From contig CAITIE010000052.1 in assembly GCA_903892355.1 (NCBI GenBank), positions 248,001 to 312,000 of the forward strand: a DNA stretch of 64,000 nucleotides, written 5' to 3'. Position numbers and translations under genes: made by a program. Positions within the stretch are counted from its first letter, which is position 1; every line of letters starts with the position of its first letter. Below, piece by piece: positions 46,467 through 55,038 of this stretch. This DNA comes from an uncultured Pirellula sp. GTDB taxonomy: Bacteria > Planctomycetota > Planctomycetia > Pirellulales > Pirellulaceae. The notes beneath the pieces are model-generated. The model was not told the DNA's origin, did not search any database, and saw nothing but the letters and a program-made list of their open reading frames with translations.

Positions 46467-46742
46467 ATGGCACAAGCAATCGTCGACCCCGAACAACTGC
46501 GTCAATTCGCGATGCAGCTCAAAAGATTCTCAAGCTTGCTCGCGGATTCCACGGGCAAGCTTTCTCAACAGATGCAACAATTGGCTGTTTCTTGGCGAGA
46601 CCAAGAACACGTCAAGTTCGCTGCCGAGTTTGAACAGGAAATGAAGCAATTGGCTAGGCTGATCGAAGCCAGCGAGCGTCACGTTCCTTACCTGGTGCGC
46701 AAAGCCGAGCTCATCGAGGAATACCAACGCGGACATGGCTAA
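46467..46742 (+). CDS. WXG100-like small helical protein
   Basis: 91-residue protein with the size and shape of WXG100 (ESAT-6-like) type VII secretion substrates: two long amphipathic helices joined by a central W43-R-D turn in QLAVSWRDQEHVKFAAEFEQ, where the canonical motif is W-x-G. The pattern W-x-D followed by x4-F-x3-F is common in WXG100 relatives. It has no signal peptide and no cysteine. It overlaps the next gene by 8 bp and lies 10 bp after the desaturase stop. No EccC/FtsK-like ATPase is in the window, so secretion is inferred from the fold only. An alternative is a purely cytoplasmic helical adaptor. Confidence 0.7.
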   Translation: MAQAIVDPEQLRQFAMQLKRFSSLLADSTGKLSQQMQQLAVSWRDQEHVKFAAEFEQEMKQLARLIEASERHVPYLVRKAELIEEYQRGHG

Positions 46743-47229
46743 AGCTCACGTCAACGACATCGAAGCCCTCGAGACTTTCTCAGCAGCAATCTCCAAGCTT
46801 AGAGACAACTCTCGCAAAAATGGGGATGATGTCCGCGAGCAATTGCAACGTGTCTCTGTTTGGCTCAGCAAAGAACTCCCCGAGTACTGGAGCAATGAGT
46901 TGCGTACCGCCCAGAATCGATGGATCGAAGCACGGCAGGAGTTGCTAAACTGCACTGCCAAAACACGCGCTGAGGACGAAACCTCGTGCTTGGTCCAGCG
47001 CAAGGCCCTCGAACGTGCCACGGCCCGCCGAGCCCTCTGTGAGCAACGCTGCAAGATCGTTCCCCAACTCGCCATGCAGTGGGAGCAATTCCTACAAGAA
47101 ATCACCTTGAGTGTTCGACAACTGGACGACACGGCTGAATCCACGCTGCCCCTAGCGATCCACCGACTCCAGCAAACCATCCAAGTCCTAAAACAGTACG
47201 CTGCACAATCCAATGAACCAGGAAACTGA
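46735..47229 (+). CDS. Unrecognised helical/coiled-coil protein, partner of the WXG100-like protein
   Basis: 164 residues, almost entirely predicted helical and highly charged, with heptad-like stretches (for example FSAAISKLRDNSRKNGDDV and LAMQWEQFLQEITLSVRQL). The segment VSWL-like VWLSKELPEYWSNELRTAQN resembles the tryptophan-containing turn of WXG/LXG-type proteins, and four cysteines occur in the middle third. The start overlaps the WXG100-like stop (TAA at 46740-46742) by 8 bp, so the two are probably made in stoichiometric amounts and may bind each other. I do not recognise a family. No signal peptide or membrane segment. Confidence 0.65.
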   Translation: MAKAHVNDIEALETFSAAISKLRDNSRKNGDDVREQLQRVSVWLSKELPEYWSNELRTAQNRWIEARQELLNCTAKTRAEDETSCLVQRKALERATARRALCEQRCKIVPQLAMQWEQFLQEITLSVRQLDDTAESTLPLAIHRLQQTIQVLKQYAAQSNEPGN

Positions 47230-47740
47230 TCCCGACAACGGCGGTGGTTCGCTCAAACATACCCCAGACTGCGGCGTGTTCCTCACATGGCCGGAAGCAG
47301 GTGAAGATGCCTTTCACCCAGAGGACCTAAAACTCGCTCAAGAGTGGATTCCCAGCGATCGTGTTTTTTTCAGGCCCCACTTCGACGGCACCTACTATCA
47401 CTTGTATTACGGCCAACAATCCCTACGAATAAAACCCTCGATGTGGCTCCCCATCGCGGACGAAGGATTCAGGATCGGAGATAGGGTCGAGGTCCCCTCG
47501 CAGCTAATGAAGAATGACCCGATGGTCGCGACGATCATCGAGATGCGATTCGCCCAATCCCAATCGGTCATCAAGTACACACTCCTTAATCACGAGATGC
47601 CTACCCCTCGAACCTACCTCGCCGATGAATTAACGTTGCTGTCACAACGCCACGAATTGCTGCACAGCGATCCCGAAATTCTCATCCAACCACCTCCGGT
47701 CAATCCGAACGACAGCGGCATCTCCATCACCGACGCGTGA
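47213..47740 (+). CDS. Small beta-rich protein of unknown function, third gene of the triad
   Basis: 175 residues, acidic N-terminus, then aromatic-rich strands (RVFFRPHFDGTYYHLYYGQQ), a segment FRIGDRVEVPSQLMKNDP that looks like an SH3-like barrel entry, and a final YTLLNHEMPTPRTYLADELT. No catalytic motif, signal peptide or membrane segment is visible, and I cannot name a family. The start overlaps the upstream gene by 17 bp, so the three small genes form a tightly coupled block. Its 3' end overlaps the convergent glycosyltransferase gene by 14 bp. Confidence 0.65.
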   Translation: MNQETDPDNGGGSLKHTPDCGVFLTWPEAGEDAFHPEDLKLAQEWIPSDRVFFRPHFDGTYYHLYYGQQSLRIKPSMWLPIADEGFRIGDRVEVPSQLMKNDPMVATIIEMRFAQSQSVIKYTLLNHEMPTPRTYLADELTLLSQRHELLHSDPEILIQPPPVNPNDSGISITDA

Positions 47741-50591
47741 CCGAGCCAAAAAACAATCGCTCGTAGTCATCCGCCATGCGATCCACCGAATAAGTCGATA
47801 ACGCCCTCGCTCTTGCCGAGGCACCGTACCTCGCTCGCTGCTCCGGCGATGAGAGCAATTCCGCGATCGCACTCGCCATAGCATCAGGCGAACGTGGTGG
47901 GACGATCAAGCCACACTCTCCATGCAGTACCATTTCACCAGCACCCCCGACGTCCGTTGCGATCACAGGCACCCCCACCGACATCGCCTCGAGGATCGCA
48001 TTGGGACAGCCCGCCGGCTCAGAGATCATCACAAACAGATCCAAATCGCGTAGGAAAGTATCGATAGCAGTGACGTTGCCCAACCAGCGTACGGGAAGCC
48101 CTTGCGATGCAGCCTTGAGTTCCTCCGCGTACGAACCCCACGGCCCATCCACACCACCCGCAATCCATAACTCCAACTTCGTCAAAATCCCCGGCTCAAT
48201 CTTTCGGAGCGATTGGAATAAATCCTCCACCCGCTTGTGTGGATTCAATCGCGTCGACGTACCAATGCGGAGTAACTCCCTCGGAGCATGCGTCGCCTGC
48301 ACATCACCCATCGGAACGCCGTTGGGAATAACGGCAATCGGACAACCCACACCAAACGCTCTCTCGGCGACCGACTGTTCCCCCCTGTACTTCACCACAG
48401 CACCCTTCAAACGTACCCCGTACTCCAGTGTCGATCGGTACGGCAAACCTACAACTCCTGTTGCTAGACACGTCTCCAAGGAAGCCAAATTCATCTCGCC
48501 AGGACTCACATCGAATATCGGTACTCCGATCAATCCATCCGCCAAAAGGAGCTTGTACACAGGAATCGTATTCCAAAAAACGAGGGCCTCCGGAGGGTCA
48601 CGATCGATTGCATCAAGCAATTGTTGCACACCATGTTGAACACCCATCGCGTACTCTCGCCCAGCCTCAGGGCGCGGCACCGGTAACACAGGAATCCCCT
48701 TGCTTCGCAACGCTTGCGTCCCCGGCGTCGGATCCTCGGGATTCTCTTCGAGGACAGCCACTCGCACCCGTCGACCACGTTGATGCAATTCTTCGAGAAG
48801 CCGCCTGGCACTTGATTGCGCCCCACCTACCGAAAAGTTGTTAGTAACCAACCATAACCCATTGGGTTTTGCTCGCGACACCTTGCCTAGCACGCTGCGC
48901 ACCATGCGGTGGTAACCTCTGCCCATCGTGTAGGTTTCGAAGGAGCGATGAAGCTCAACCGCTGACTCGCTCTGAGCTTGATCGCGACATCCCAAGATAC
49001 CGAGCACCGCTGTTGCAATTGCTCGATCATCGCAATTGGCATCCAATACCTGCATCGCAGGTACCCATGCGGCAATCTCCCGATTTCCACCTACATCGGT
49101 TGCAATGACGGGTAATCCGGAAGCCAAGGACTCCAAATGAGCAAGACTCAACCCTTCAAACTCGCTCACAGAAACCAAAATATCGACCGCAGCAAGGATC
49201 TCTTCGACCTTGGCAATCGATCCCACCCGATGGCATGTTTCCTTCAAGCCTAAAGAATCTATGGTTGCATCGAGTTTACGCGAAGCCTCCAAAGACAACG
49301 TATTGTTTGTCGCTGACTCGCCGGCGAATACCGCATGGACTCGCCGATGGCTGGATGACTTAGCCAATTCCCGCTGCAGGAAAGACACAATCCTTGGGAT
49401 ACGCTCCAACCGCTTTTGAGGACGTGGGTTCGCTAAGGCCAACAGCACCCAATCGTCGTCTTGGATCCCGTACGTTGCTCGGATGCGATTGCGATGGTTG
49501 TCTCGAGCCTCAGGCTCCAACCGAAATTGCCTACCTGAAATCCCATTCCAGACGGTACGATGCTGGAGACCTGGAAGCGATTGAACCGCTTGACGTTCGA
49601 CAGCCTTAGCACATGAAACTACCAAATCCATTTCCTGTGCATCGGTCTGATGAAACTCTCTCGGCCAACCTTGTTCCATGTTGTGGAGCGTGGTTAGAGT
49701 GGGCAACCCCACGCTCGCAAAGGCAGCGTGTTCTTTTCTCGAGAGCAAGTGAGTGTGAACAGCATCAGGCTGGAATCGTTGAATGAATTTGACACAAGCT
49801 TCGACGCGCTGATCCCGGTGGTTGCGACCAAAATACTGAACGAAGCATGGAGGGTGTGAGAATGCCTCTCGCCGAGGTGGGTCAATGGCCACCAAAGCAG
49901 CATGAACATCTTGCCGCAACCAATAATGATGCAGGTCCAACGCGATGCGTTCCGCTCCCCCACGTTGCAGGCTGGTGATGACCTGAGCGATTCGCAATCG
50001 GTGGTCAATACGCACGTCCAACCCATCGATCCGCACCTTTGAAATTCGTTCATCGCCATCAACGCAAAAAGCGTCCCGCAAATAAGCCCTAAAGTCGACG
50101 CTCGCGTTGTACCCCCTAGCAGCATCGATCATGCCGTTTGGAATAAACATGCTGCTCCAAGCAATGGGGTTTAAGGGTACCCAATCACCCGTATCTGTGT
50201 CTGTGTCGAAGGGGCCATTTGATCGTTCCCATGCGTTTGCCGATCCTGAGCTCGGAACCACTCCAAACCGATCGTGCTTGATCGCCCCGAAACCAATCAA
50301 TCGTTCCCCTTCAATCGCCTTGAGAATTGAATGGGGTAGCGGATGAATCGGCCACGCACCAGCCTCGAGCATCCATAGGGACTTTTGCTCGCAACGGGCT
50401 AATTCGAGCAAGTCATCCATCGAGACGGTACCGAACCAGCGCAGTTCGGAATGCGATTGGGACGAGGGATCTCGAACCCAATGAACGGCATCCGATGTCA
50501 GACCAAGCCTAGCCAAGGCCCTCGCGGTGCGAAGGGCCAAAGGAAATGGCGTCTCGGATTGGATCCAAATACCAACCAAGTAGGATGGCAT
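47727..50591 (-). CDS. Tandem family 4 glycosyltransferase (two GT4 domains)
   Basis: Cytoplasmic GT-B glycosyltransferase of 954 residues. After an unassigned N-terminal region (about 1-195) come two complete GT4 units. The first starts RIAQVITSLQRGGAERIALD (about 200) and has the acceptor/nucleotide motif SEFEGLSLAHLESLASGLPV followed by ATDVGG (about 470-500). The second starts LWLVTNNFSVGGAQSSARRL (about 578) and has MISEPAGCPNAILEAMSVGV followed by ATDVGG (about 855-890). Both keep the E-x7-E pattern, so both sites may be active, which would let one polypeptide add two sugars. It lies 17 bp downstream of the SUMF1-like gene. Substrates are unknown; surface polysaccharide assembly is likely. 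Confidence 0.9.
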   Translation of the reverse strand: MPSYLVGIWIQSETPFPLALRTARALARLGLTSDAVHWVRDPSSQSHSELRWFGTVSMDDLLELARCEQKSLWMLEAGAWPIHPLPHSILKAIEGERLIGFGAIKHDRFGVVPSSGSANAWERSNGPFDTDTDTGDWVPLNPIAWSSMFIPNGMIDAARGYNASVDFRAYLRDAFCVDGDERISKVRIDGLDVRIDHRLRIAQVITSLQRGGAERIALDLHHYWLRQDVHAALVAIDPPRREAFSHPPCFVQYFGRNHRDQRVEACVKFIQRFQPDAVHTHLLSRKEHAAFASVGLPTLTTLHNMEQGWPREFHQTDAQEMDLVVSCAKAVERQAVQSLPGLQHRTVWNGISGRQFRLEPEARDNHRNRIRATYGIQDDDWVLLALANPRPQKRLERIPRIVSFLQRELAKSSSHRRVHAVFAGESATNNTLSLEASRKLDATIDSLGLKETCHRVGSIAKVEEILAAVDILVSVSEFEGLSLAHLESLASGLPVIATDVGGNREIAAWVPAMQVLDANCDDRAIATAVLGILGCRDQAQSESAVELHRSFETYTMGRGYHRMVRSVLGKVSRAKPNGLWLVTNNFSVGGAQSSARRLLEELHQRGRRVRVAVLEENPEDPTPGTQALRSKGIPVLPVPRPEAGREYAMGVQHGVQQLLDAIDRDPPEALVFWNTIPVYKLLLADGLIGVPIFDVSPGEMNLASLETCLATGVVGLPYRSTLEYGVRLKGAVVKYRGEQSVAERAFGVGCPIAVIPNGVPMGDVQATHAPRELLRIGTSTRLNPHKRVEDLFQSLRKIEPGILTKLELWIAGGVDGPWGSYAEELKAASQGLPVRWLGNVTAIDTFLRDLDLFVMISEPAGCPNAILEAMSVGVPVIATDVGGAGEMVLHGECGLIVPPRSPDAMASAIAELLSSPEQRARYGASARARALSTYSVDRMADDYERLFFGSVTRR

Positions 50592-50608
50592 GCTTTACTC
50601 GGCGATCA

Positions 50609-52360
50609 TCAGTAGGCAGATGGGAAACGACTTCCCCCGAACAACGAACCCGAGCCTTGACTGCTTCGAGAGTCGTCATGATCGGAAGCATTGCCAGATT
50701 GCGAGTCTCTCGAAAACGGATCGTGCGCCGGAGGCTGGTTCGGAAAAATCGATCCATCGTCATCGCGCCAATCATCGCCATCGGGAGGTGTGATTCCTAG
50801 AATGGTTACCTTCGTAGGTTTCCCACCCAGGAATACGCGCTGACGGTCCATGTTCTCGACTTCGAACTGATACTGATCAACGCGTCCGTCGATTTCATAC
50901 TGAATCCGAACAATCGAACCAGGCTTCATCCCGGTCGTATCGAACCAGAATCCCTGCGGGAATGGCTGGCACCTTGGATCCAGCCATTCACCCATCGCCC
51001 CGATGGCGGCACCCGTGGCGAATGCCGAACCCGATCCTCGAGCCAGTGGTCTTTGGGTGCCCACTGGCGAGGTATCCGAACTAGAGGAAGCTGCACGTGA
51101 CGCGTTTTTCCGCAGCATCGAAATCAAGTAGAATACTCCGATGCCAGGAACGGCAGGGACCGCAAAACAACAGAGCAGCCCTAACGCGTCGCCGATGAAC
51201 GACGTTTTCGGCCTCTCTGTTTGGTAACTCGTTGGTGCCATCGAACCACCGACCTCCCCGTCCAATGGAGCTTGCGAACGGCTTGTTTCTTGCTGGACTG
51301 AGGGCTCCGCGATGGTATTGGCCACCGCATCGAACTCATTCGCATCGAGTTCCGCGACATCCGGCTGATTTCCTGGACGCATCACCACGACCCGAAAGCC
51401 GATATCCGCATTTCGGCTTTTGGGGTCACTTCGAAATCGGGCTGCAGACCGAGCTCGACGTCGATCTCGATTCCATGAACCACCTCTCAAAACATTCCGC
51501 AGCTTTTCACCAGCATCGGGCTTTGTGGCAACCGGATCGGTTTGGCTGGTCGCTGGATATCTCCCAAAGATATCCAAGCACCATTCCGAAACGTTGCCAC
51601 ACATGTCGAAAATACCTAGTGAATTCGGCTTCTTTCCCCCAACCGCTTGCGCCCCCAACGCATTGACTTTAGTCCATGCGATCTCATCAATATGCTCGTC
51701 CGTATCGCCTGCGTAAGTACGTTCCTGACTGCCCGCTCGACATGCGAACTCCCATTGCGATTCGGTAGGAAGCTGGACCTTCATTTTGGATTTGCTCGAA
51801 AGCCATTTGCAGAATGCTTGAGCATCCTCCAAGGTGATGATCGTTACAGGATGGCTTGTCGAGCTCGGATATCCGGGATTCCTCCAATCGAACTCCGGGC
51901 TTTGCACGAGATCTTGACCGTTCCAGCCAAAGCCACCCGAGGTACCCCGTTCAGCTTCCGTTTTGTAACGGGTCTGATTCACAAACGATTGGAATTGCTC
52001 GATCGTGATCGGGTACTTGCCAATGTAAAACCCCTTGCTGATGGTGACTCGATGCTGGATCTCGTCAGGCTCTCGGCCCAACTCCGTTTCCGGAGATCCT
52101 TGTAAAAATGTCCCCGGGGCCACCCAGACCAATTCAACGTTGATGTTGGGTTCGAGCGAAACCAGCATCGTGGCAGACTCGGTTTGCGCGACAGCCGACC
52201 CGGTTTGCGCGACGACAGTCGATGGCACAACAACTGCGAAATGCCACACGGCAAAGAAAATCATTGCCAGGCGACTAATCCAACTCTCGGATGAAATATC
52301 GCTAGCCGCGATCATCTCAGAAACGCCCTGCAAGTCCAACTCAGGTTTAATCGCTCGCAT
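50609..52360 (-). CDS. SUMF1/formylglycine-generating-like membrane protein lacking the Cys pair
   Basis: 583 residues. An N-terminal hydrophobic segment (about 28-50) anchors or exports the protein. Residues about 60-325 form an FGE-sulfatase/SUMF1 domain (ELVWVAPGTFLQGSPETEL, LPTESQWEFACRAGS, DMCGNVSEWCLDIFG). The active-site strand reads LRGGSWNRDRRRARSAARFR, where formylglycine-generating enzymes have two cysteines, so it is unlikely to oxidise sulfatases. A second membrane segment (FIGDALGLLCCFAVPAVPGI, about 387-415) is followed by a beta-rich C-terminal domain (about 470-560) with GSIVRIQYEIDGRVDQYQFE. Upstream in the same direction as the tandem GT4. Possibly a binding or scaffold protein. 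Confidence 0.85.
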   Translation of the reverse strand: MRAIKPELDLQGVSEMIAASDISSESWISRLAMIFFAVWHFAVVVPSTVVAQTGSAVAQTESATMLVSLEPNINVELVWVAPGTFLQGSPETELGREPDEIQHRVTISKGFYIGKYPITIEQFQSFVNQTRYKTEAERGTSGGFGWNGQDLVQSPEFDWRNPGYPSSTSHPVTIITLEDAQAFCKWLSSKSKMKVQLPTESQWEFACRAGSQERTYAGDTDEHIDEIAWTKVNALGAQAVGGKKPNSLGIFDMCGNVSEWCLDIFGRYPATSQTDPVATKPDAGEKLRNVLRGGSWNRDRRRARSAARFRSDPKSRNADIGFRVVVMRPGNQPDVAELDANEFDAVANTIAEPSVQQETSRSQAPLDGEVGGSMAPTSYQTERPKTSFIGDALGLLCCFAVPAVPGIGVFYLISMLRKNASRAASSSSDTSPVGTQRPLARGSGSAFATGAAIGAMGEWLDPRCQPFPQGFWFDTTGMKPGSIVRIQYEIDGRVDQYQFEVENMDRQRVFLGGKPTKVTILGITPPDGDDWRDDDGSIFPNQPPAHDPFSRDSQSGNASDHDDSRSSQGSGSLFGGSRFPSAY

Positions 52361-52479
52361 TGGAACCTAACCCTCGCATTGAAACCCAACGATGTGCTGA
52401 TGATTCGGACAAAATGGATTCGAACAGAAGGGACTCGATCCCCGTCAGGAATCGAGACAGTGCGTATCACCGTCTCAAC

Positions 52480-52510
52480 AAAAAAAGCCCCTGTCTCTTC
52501 GACAGGGGCT
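52480..52510 (-). terminator. Intrinsic terminator of the NRDE-family gene
   Basis: AGCCCCTGTC (52486-52495) pairs perfectly with GACAGGGGCT (52501-52510) around TCTTC. On the minus strand the stem is followed by a run of T residues (plus-strand A-run 52480-52486). It lies about 107 bp after the stop of the gene at 52617. Confidence 0.88.
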
Positions 52511-52616
52511 CTAGGATATCAAATTCCTGAGGTAAAACGTACGATCAGCTGGTGACAACCGATTGGATCCGCTTTTGCTCAGTAAGGACGAATCAGTGAG
52601 TACGAATCGGTGAGTA

Positions 52617-53396
52617 CTAATCGACCAGCGCCACTCGGTTTTTGGCTTCGCGGAGCCCGCGGCTGAGGATGTCTCGCAACAGAGGCGAGTAATCCTCGTA
52701 CCGAGCTTCATCCGCTGGCCCGTCCGAGTGCTGATAGATCGCATCGCGGGGTTTGGCCCCCAAAGCGATCAACGTGCTCGAAACCGTTCCGTAATCCGCG
52801 CCTCGGACGACCATGCTGGCCCGAGCCATCGGATTCGGAGATCTCGCGAAAACTTTGCTGGCAACCGCCAGGAACTTTACTGGAGAATCCAACGTCTGAA
52901 GGGTCAGCAGGCGATTCGCCAACTGAACGCGTTCGTCGCGTGGATCATTCAAATTCCTTGCGCCGATGATGTTCAACCCAGGATTGAGTTCAATCACCTC
53001 GTTTTCGGTTTCATGGTGGAGTGCATACGCGTTGTCGCGGTCCGCGATCACCAAATTGCAAGCCTCAAACTGGTACTTATTAAACTCTTCATTGGCCCTG
53101 TCGACCGCATGGCGACTCGACACAGCCTTTAACAGCTCTTTGACCAGCAATCCACGCGAACGATTAGAGCCCAGTGGCTCGAGCGTCCGTCGATTGCAGA
53201 TACCGACAAACACCCCGTGTTGGTTTACCCCTAACCATGTTCCGCCGCTTCGTTGATCGACTGGGCAGAGGATTCGGGGCTTACCAGACTGAATGCTCGG
53301 GGACGTACTACGACGGTCGAAAAACTCCTCTCGATTAGCAGCGACTAGAATCGGACTTTCAGGAACCACGCGATATTGAATGGCCAGTAAGCACAT
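52617..53396 (-). CDS. NRDE-family protein (TANGO2-like)
   Basis: 259-residue protein starting MCLLAIQYRVVPESP, with the NRDE-type motif ANREEFFDRRSTSP near residue 20 and the family segments SGGTWLGVNQHGVFVGICNR, SRGLLVKELL, ACNLVIADRDNAYAL and GLNIIGARNLNDPRDERV. The N-terminal Cys2 is the position of the NTN-hydrolase-like nucleophile in this fold. TANGO2 relatives have been linked to heme and lipid handling in eukaryotes; the bacterial role is unclear. A strong terminator follows, and the gene is divergent from fabH. Confidence 0.9.
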   Translation of the reverse strand: MCLLAIQYRVVPESPILVAANREEFFDRRSTSPSIQSGKPRILCPVDQRSGGTWLGVNQHGVFVGICNRRTLEPLGSNRSRGLLVKELLKAVSSRHAVDRANEEFNKYQFEACNLVIADRDNAYALHHETENEVIELNPGLNIIGARNLNDPRDERVQLANRLLTLQTLDSPVKFLAVASKVFARSPNPMARASMVVRGADYGTVSSTLIALGAKPRDAIYQHSDGPADEARYEDYSPLLRDILSRGLREAKNRVALVD

Positions 53397-53619
53397 CGCA
53401 ACATCAGCACTTTCTATGGCTGGAGTGGGGGGAACGAGCCACGGCGCAATGGCACCCTATCACACTTACAACGTGAGATATTGCGGCCCGCAACTGCCCT
53501 AAAAATCTAACGATCCCCTATGGTCGTAGTCACCCCCCAAATCGGAGAAATGGTCAAAATTGTTGAAATCTTGTTGAAAACATTAGACCCCCTAATTAGC
53601 AACTCTTTCCCTTCGTTAC

Positions 53620-53646
53620 CTAAGTTGCCGTACCGGTTCAACTTAG
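53620..53646. promoter_or_regulatory. Operator-like inverted repeat in the fabH promoter
   Basis: CTAAGTTG (53620-53627) and CAACTTAG (53639-53646) are perfect eight-base inverted halves separated by 11 bp, lying directly over the -35 region of the fabH promoter. A dimeric regulator site is likely. Confidence 0.5.
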
Positions 53647-53649
53647 CGA

Positions 53650-53658
53650 TGCTATACT
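53650..53658 (+). promoter_or_regulatory. Extended -10 promoter element of fabH
   Basis: TGC-TATACT matches the extended -10 consensus (TGn-TATAAT) with one change. There is no good -35, which extended -10 promoters tolerate. Transcription would start near 53665, giving a leader of about 75 bases. Confidence 0.5.
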
Positions 53659-53669
53659 CCGTAATCCCC

Positions 53670-53707
53670 ACCGATGAGTAGGGGTTAACCGACATCGGTT
53701 CCTTTTT
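53670..53707 (+). promoter_or_regulatory. Attenuator-like hairpin in the fabH leader
   Basis: ACCGATG (53670-53676) pairs with CATCGGT (53693-53699); alternatively AACCGA pairs with TCGGTT within 53687-53700. Both are followed by CCTTTTT ending at 53707, so the leader can form a terminator-like structure 33 bases before the fabH ATG. Confidence 0.45.
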
Positions 53708-53739
53708 CAACCCTACTGGATTTTGAACCCCACCGATTT

Positions 53740-54855
53740 ATGGCCAACGTGAGCAACCGGCCTTTGGCACCGAAGATTTGCCTTTGCCCAAGCGGTCGTA
53801 GCCGCGTGGGAGCCGCGATCCCTTTTTCGATCGTCAGCACCGGTTCCTACGTCCCAGAACGGGTTGTCACCAACGAAGATCTTGCCCTTTTGGGTTGCGA
53901 TAGCGAATGGATCTTTCAACGCACTGGCATCAAAGAGCGGCGTTGGGCACGCGAGGATCAAGCGGCCAGCGATCTGGCGTACGAAGCCGCCATCCGTTGC
54001 TTGCACAGTGCGGGTGTATCCGGAGACGACGTCGATTTGATCTTGGTAGCCACCATTACCCAAGACTTCATGACCCCATCCACTGCGTGCATCCTTCAGA
54101 AGAAACTCGGTAGCATCGCTCCGGCTATGGATGTCAATGCCGCCTGCTCGGGATTCATGTACGCGCTGGTCACCGGCGCTCAGTTTGTCAGAAGTGGCAT
54201 GGCAAGGAATGTTCTCATCGTCGGCAGCGAGGTGATGAGCAGGACCGTCAATCCAAAGGACTACAAAACGTATCCCCTTTTCGGTGACGGAGCGGGTGCA
54301 GTCTTACTTCAAAGCAGCACCTGCGAGGAAGAACCGGTTGCGATCACCTCCTCCATCGGTTCCGGAAACCCAAAGGCTGAGAAGGGGGTAATGGGTCCTG
54401 GAATCCTCGGCTTCACACTCGGCTCCGAAGGTTCCCCGGAATCGCTATGTGTCCCTGGGGGTGGATCTCGCGAACCGCTAACCCGCGAACGGCTCGATCA
54501 CGGCAGACAGTATATGCAAATGGATGGCCGATCGGTATTCAAGTGGGCGGTCCGCTGTGTTGCGGAGAGTTGCCGCGATGTGCTGGCAGCCACCGGCTAC
54601 TCGATCGAGGATGTCGACTTGTTTTTACTGCATCAGGCCAACGTCCGAATCATCGACGCAGCCTTGAGCGATTTCGGCATTGCCCCCGACCGTGTGCTGG
54701 TCAATCTGGATCGTTTTGGAAATACCTCGGCAGCCAGCATCCCACTGGTACTCGATGAAGCCAACCGAGCGGGGCGACTCCAACGAGGAGATCTGGTCAT
54801 GATGTGCGGCTTTGGCGCGGGGCTAACTTGGGGAACAGCTCTCGTCCGATGGTAG
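53740..54855 (+). CDS. fabH: Beta-ketoacyl-ACP synthase III
   Basis: Initiates type II fatty acid synthesis by condensing acetyl-CoA (or a short branched acyl-CoA) with malonyl-ACP in the cytoplasm. The nucleophile is Cys136 in DVNAACSGFMYALV, the catalytic His is in LFLLHQANVRI and the Asn is in DRFGNTSAASIP. GDGAGAVLL and the GFGAGLTWG end are also conserved. At 371 residues it is about 25 longer than typical FabH at the N-terminus; an in-frame GTG at 53806 would give the standard length, so the true start is uncertain. No plsX or rpmF precedes it, unlike many bacteria. Its promoter region contains an inverted repeat and a leader hairpin. Confidence 0.95.
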   Translation: MANVSNRPLAPKICLCPSGRSRVGAAIPFSIVSTGSYVPERVVTNEDLALLGCDSEWIFQRTGIKERRWAREDQAASDLAYEAAIRCLHSAGVSGDDVDLILVATITQDFMTPSTACILQKKLGSIAPAMDVNAACSGFMYALVTGAQFVRSGMARNVLIVGSEVMSRTVNPKDYKTYPLFGDGAGAVLLQSSTCEEEPVAITSSIGSGNPKAEKGVMGPGILGFTLGSEGSPESLCVPGGGSREPLTRERLDHGRQYMQMDGRSVFKWAVRCVAESCRDVLAATGYSIEDVDLFLLHQANVRIIDAALSDFGIAPDRVLVNLDRFGNTSAASIPLVLDEANRAGRLQRGDLVMMCGFGAGLTWGTALVRW

Positions 54856-54974
54856 TTCATCGGACAGCTATGTGTTTCTATCGGCAACGATCACCGAGGA
54901 CGAGAAGTAACGTAACCACGAGCAACCGAGCCAACCGAGTCCTTCGGTGCATCGACTTGTTCTGGCTGCTCTCC

Positions 54975-55038
54975 GTACTCGTACTCAGTCCGACAGGACG
55001 GTACTCGTACTCAGTCCGACAGGACGGTACTCGTACTC
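54975..55038. repeat. 26 bp tandem repeat with GTACTC core
   Basis: A 26 bp unit beginning GTACTCGTACTCAG occurs at 54975-55000 and 55001-55026, with a partial third copy (GTACTCGTACTC) at 55027-55038. It forms the left end of the inverted-repeat element. Confidence 0.9.

Larger units (their letters stand above)
53397..53739. promoter_or_regulatory. Divergent NRDE/fabH control region
   Basis: 343 bp without a gene; the short minus-strand frame 53507-53710 overlaps the fabH control elements and is rejected. The right half holds an inverted repeat, an extended -10 promoter and a leader hairpin for fabH, listed separately. The left half has no clear promoter for the NRDE gene. Confidence 0.5.

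Noticed and set aside
53507-53710. 67-codon minus-strand frame between the NRDE gene and fabH
   Set aside because: It lies across the fabH promoter, inverted repeat and leader hairpin; composition is not gene-like.
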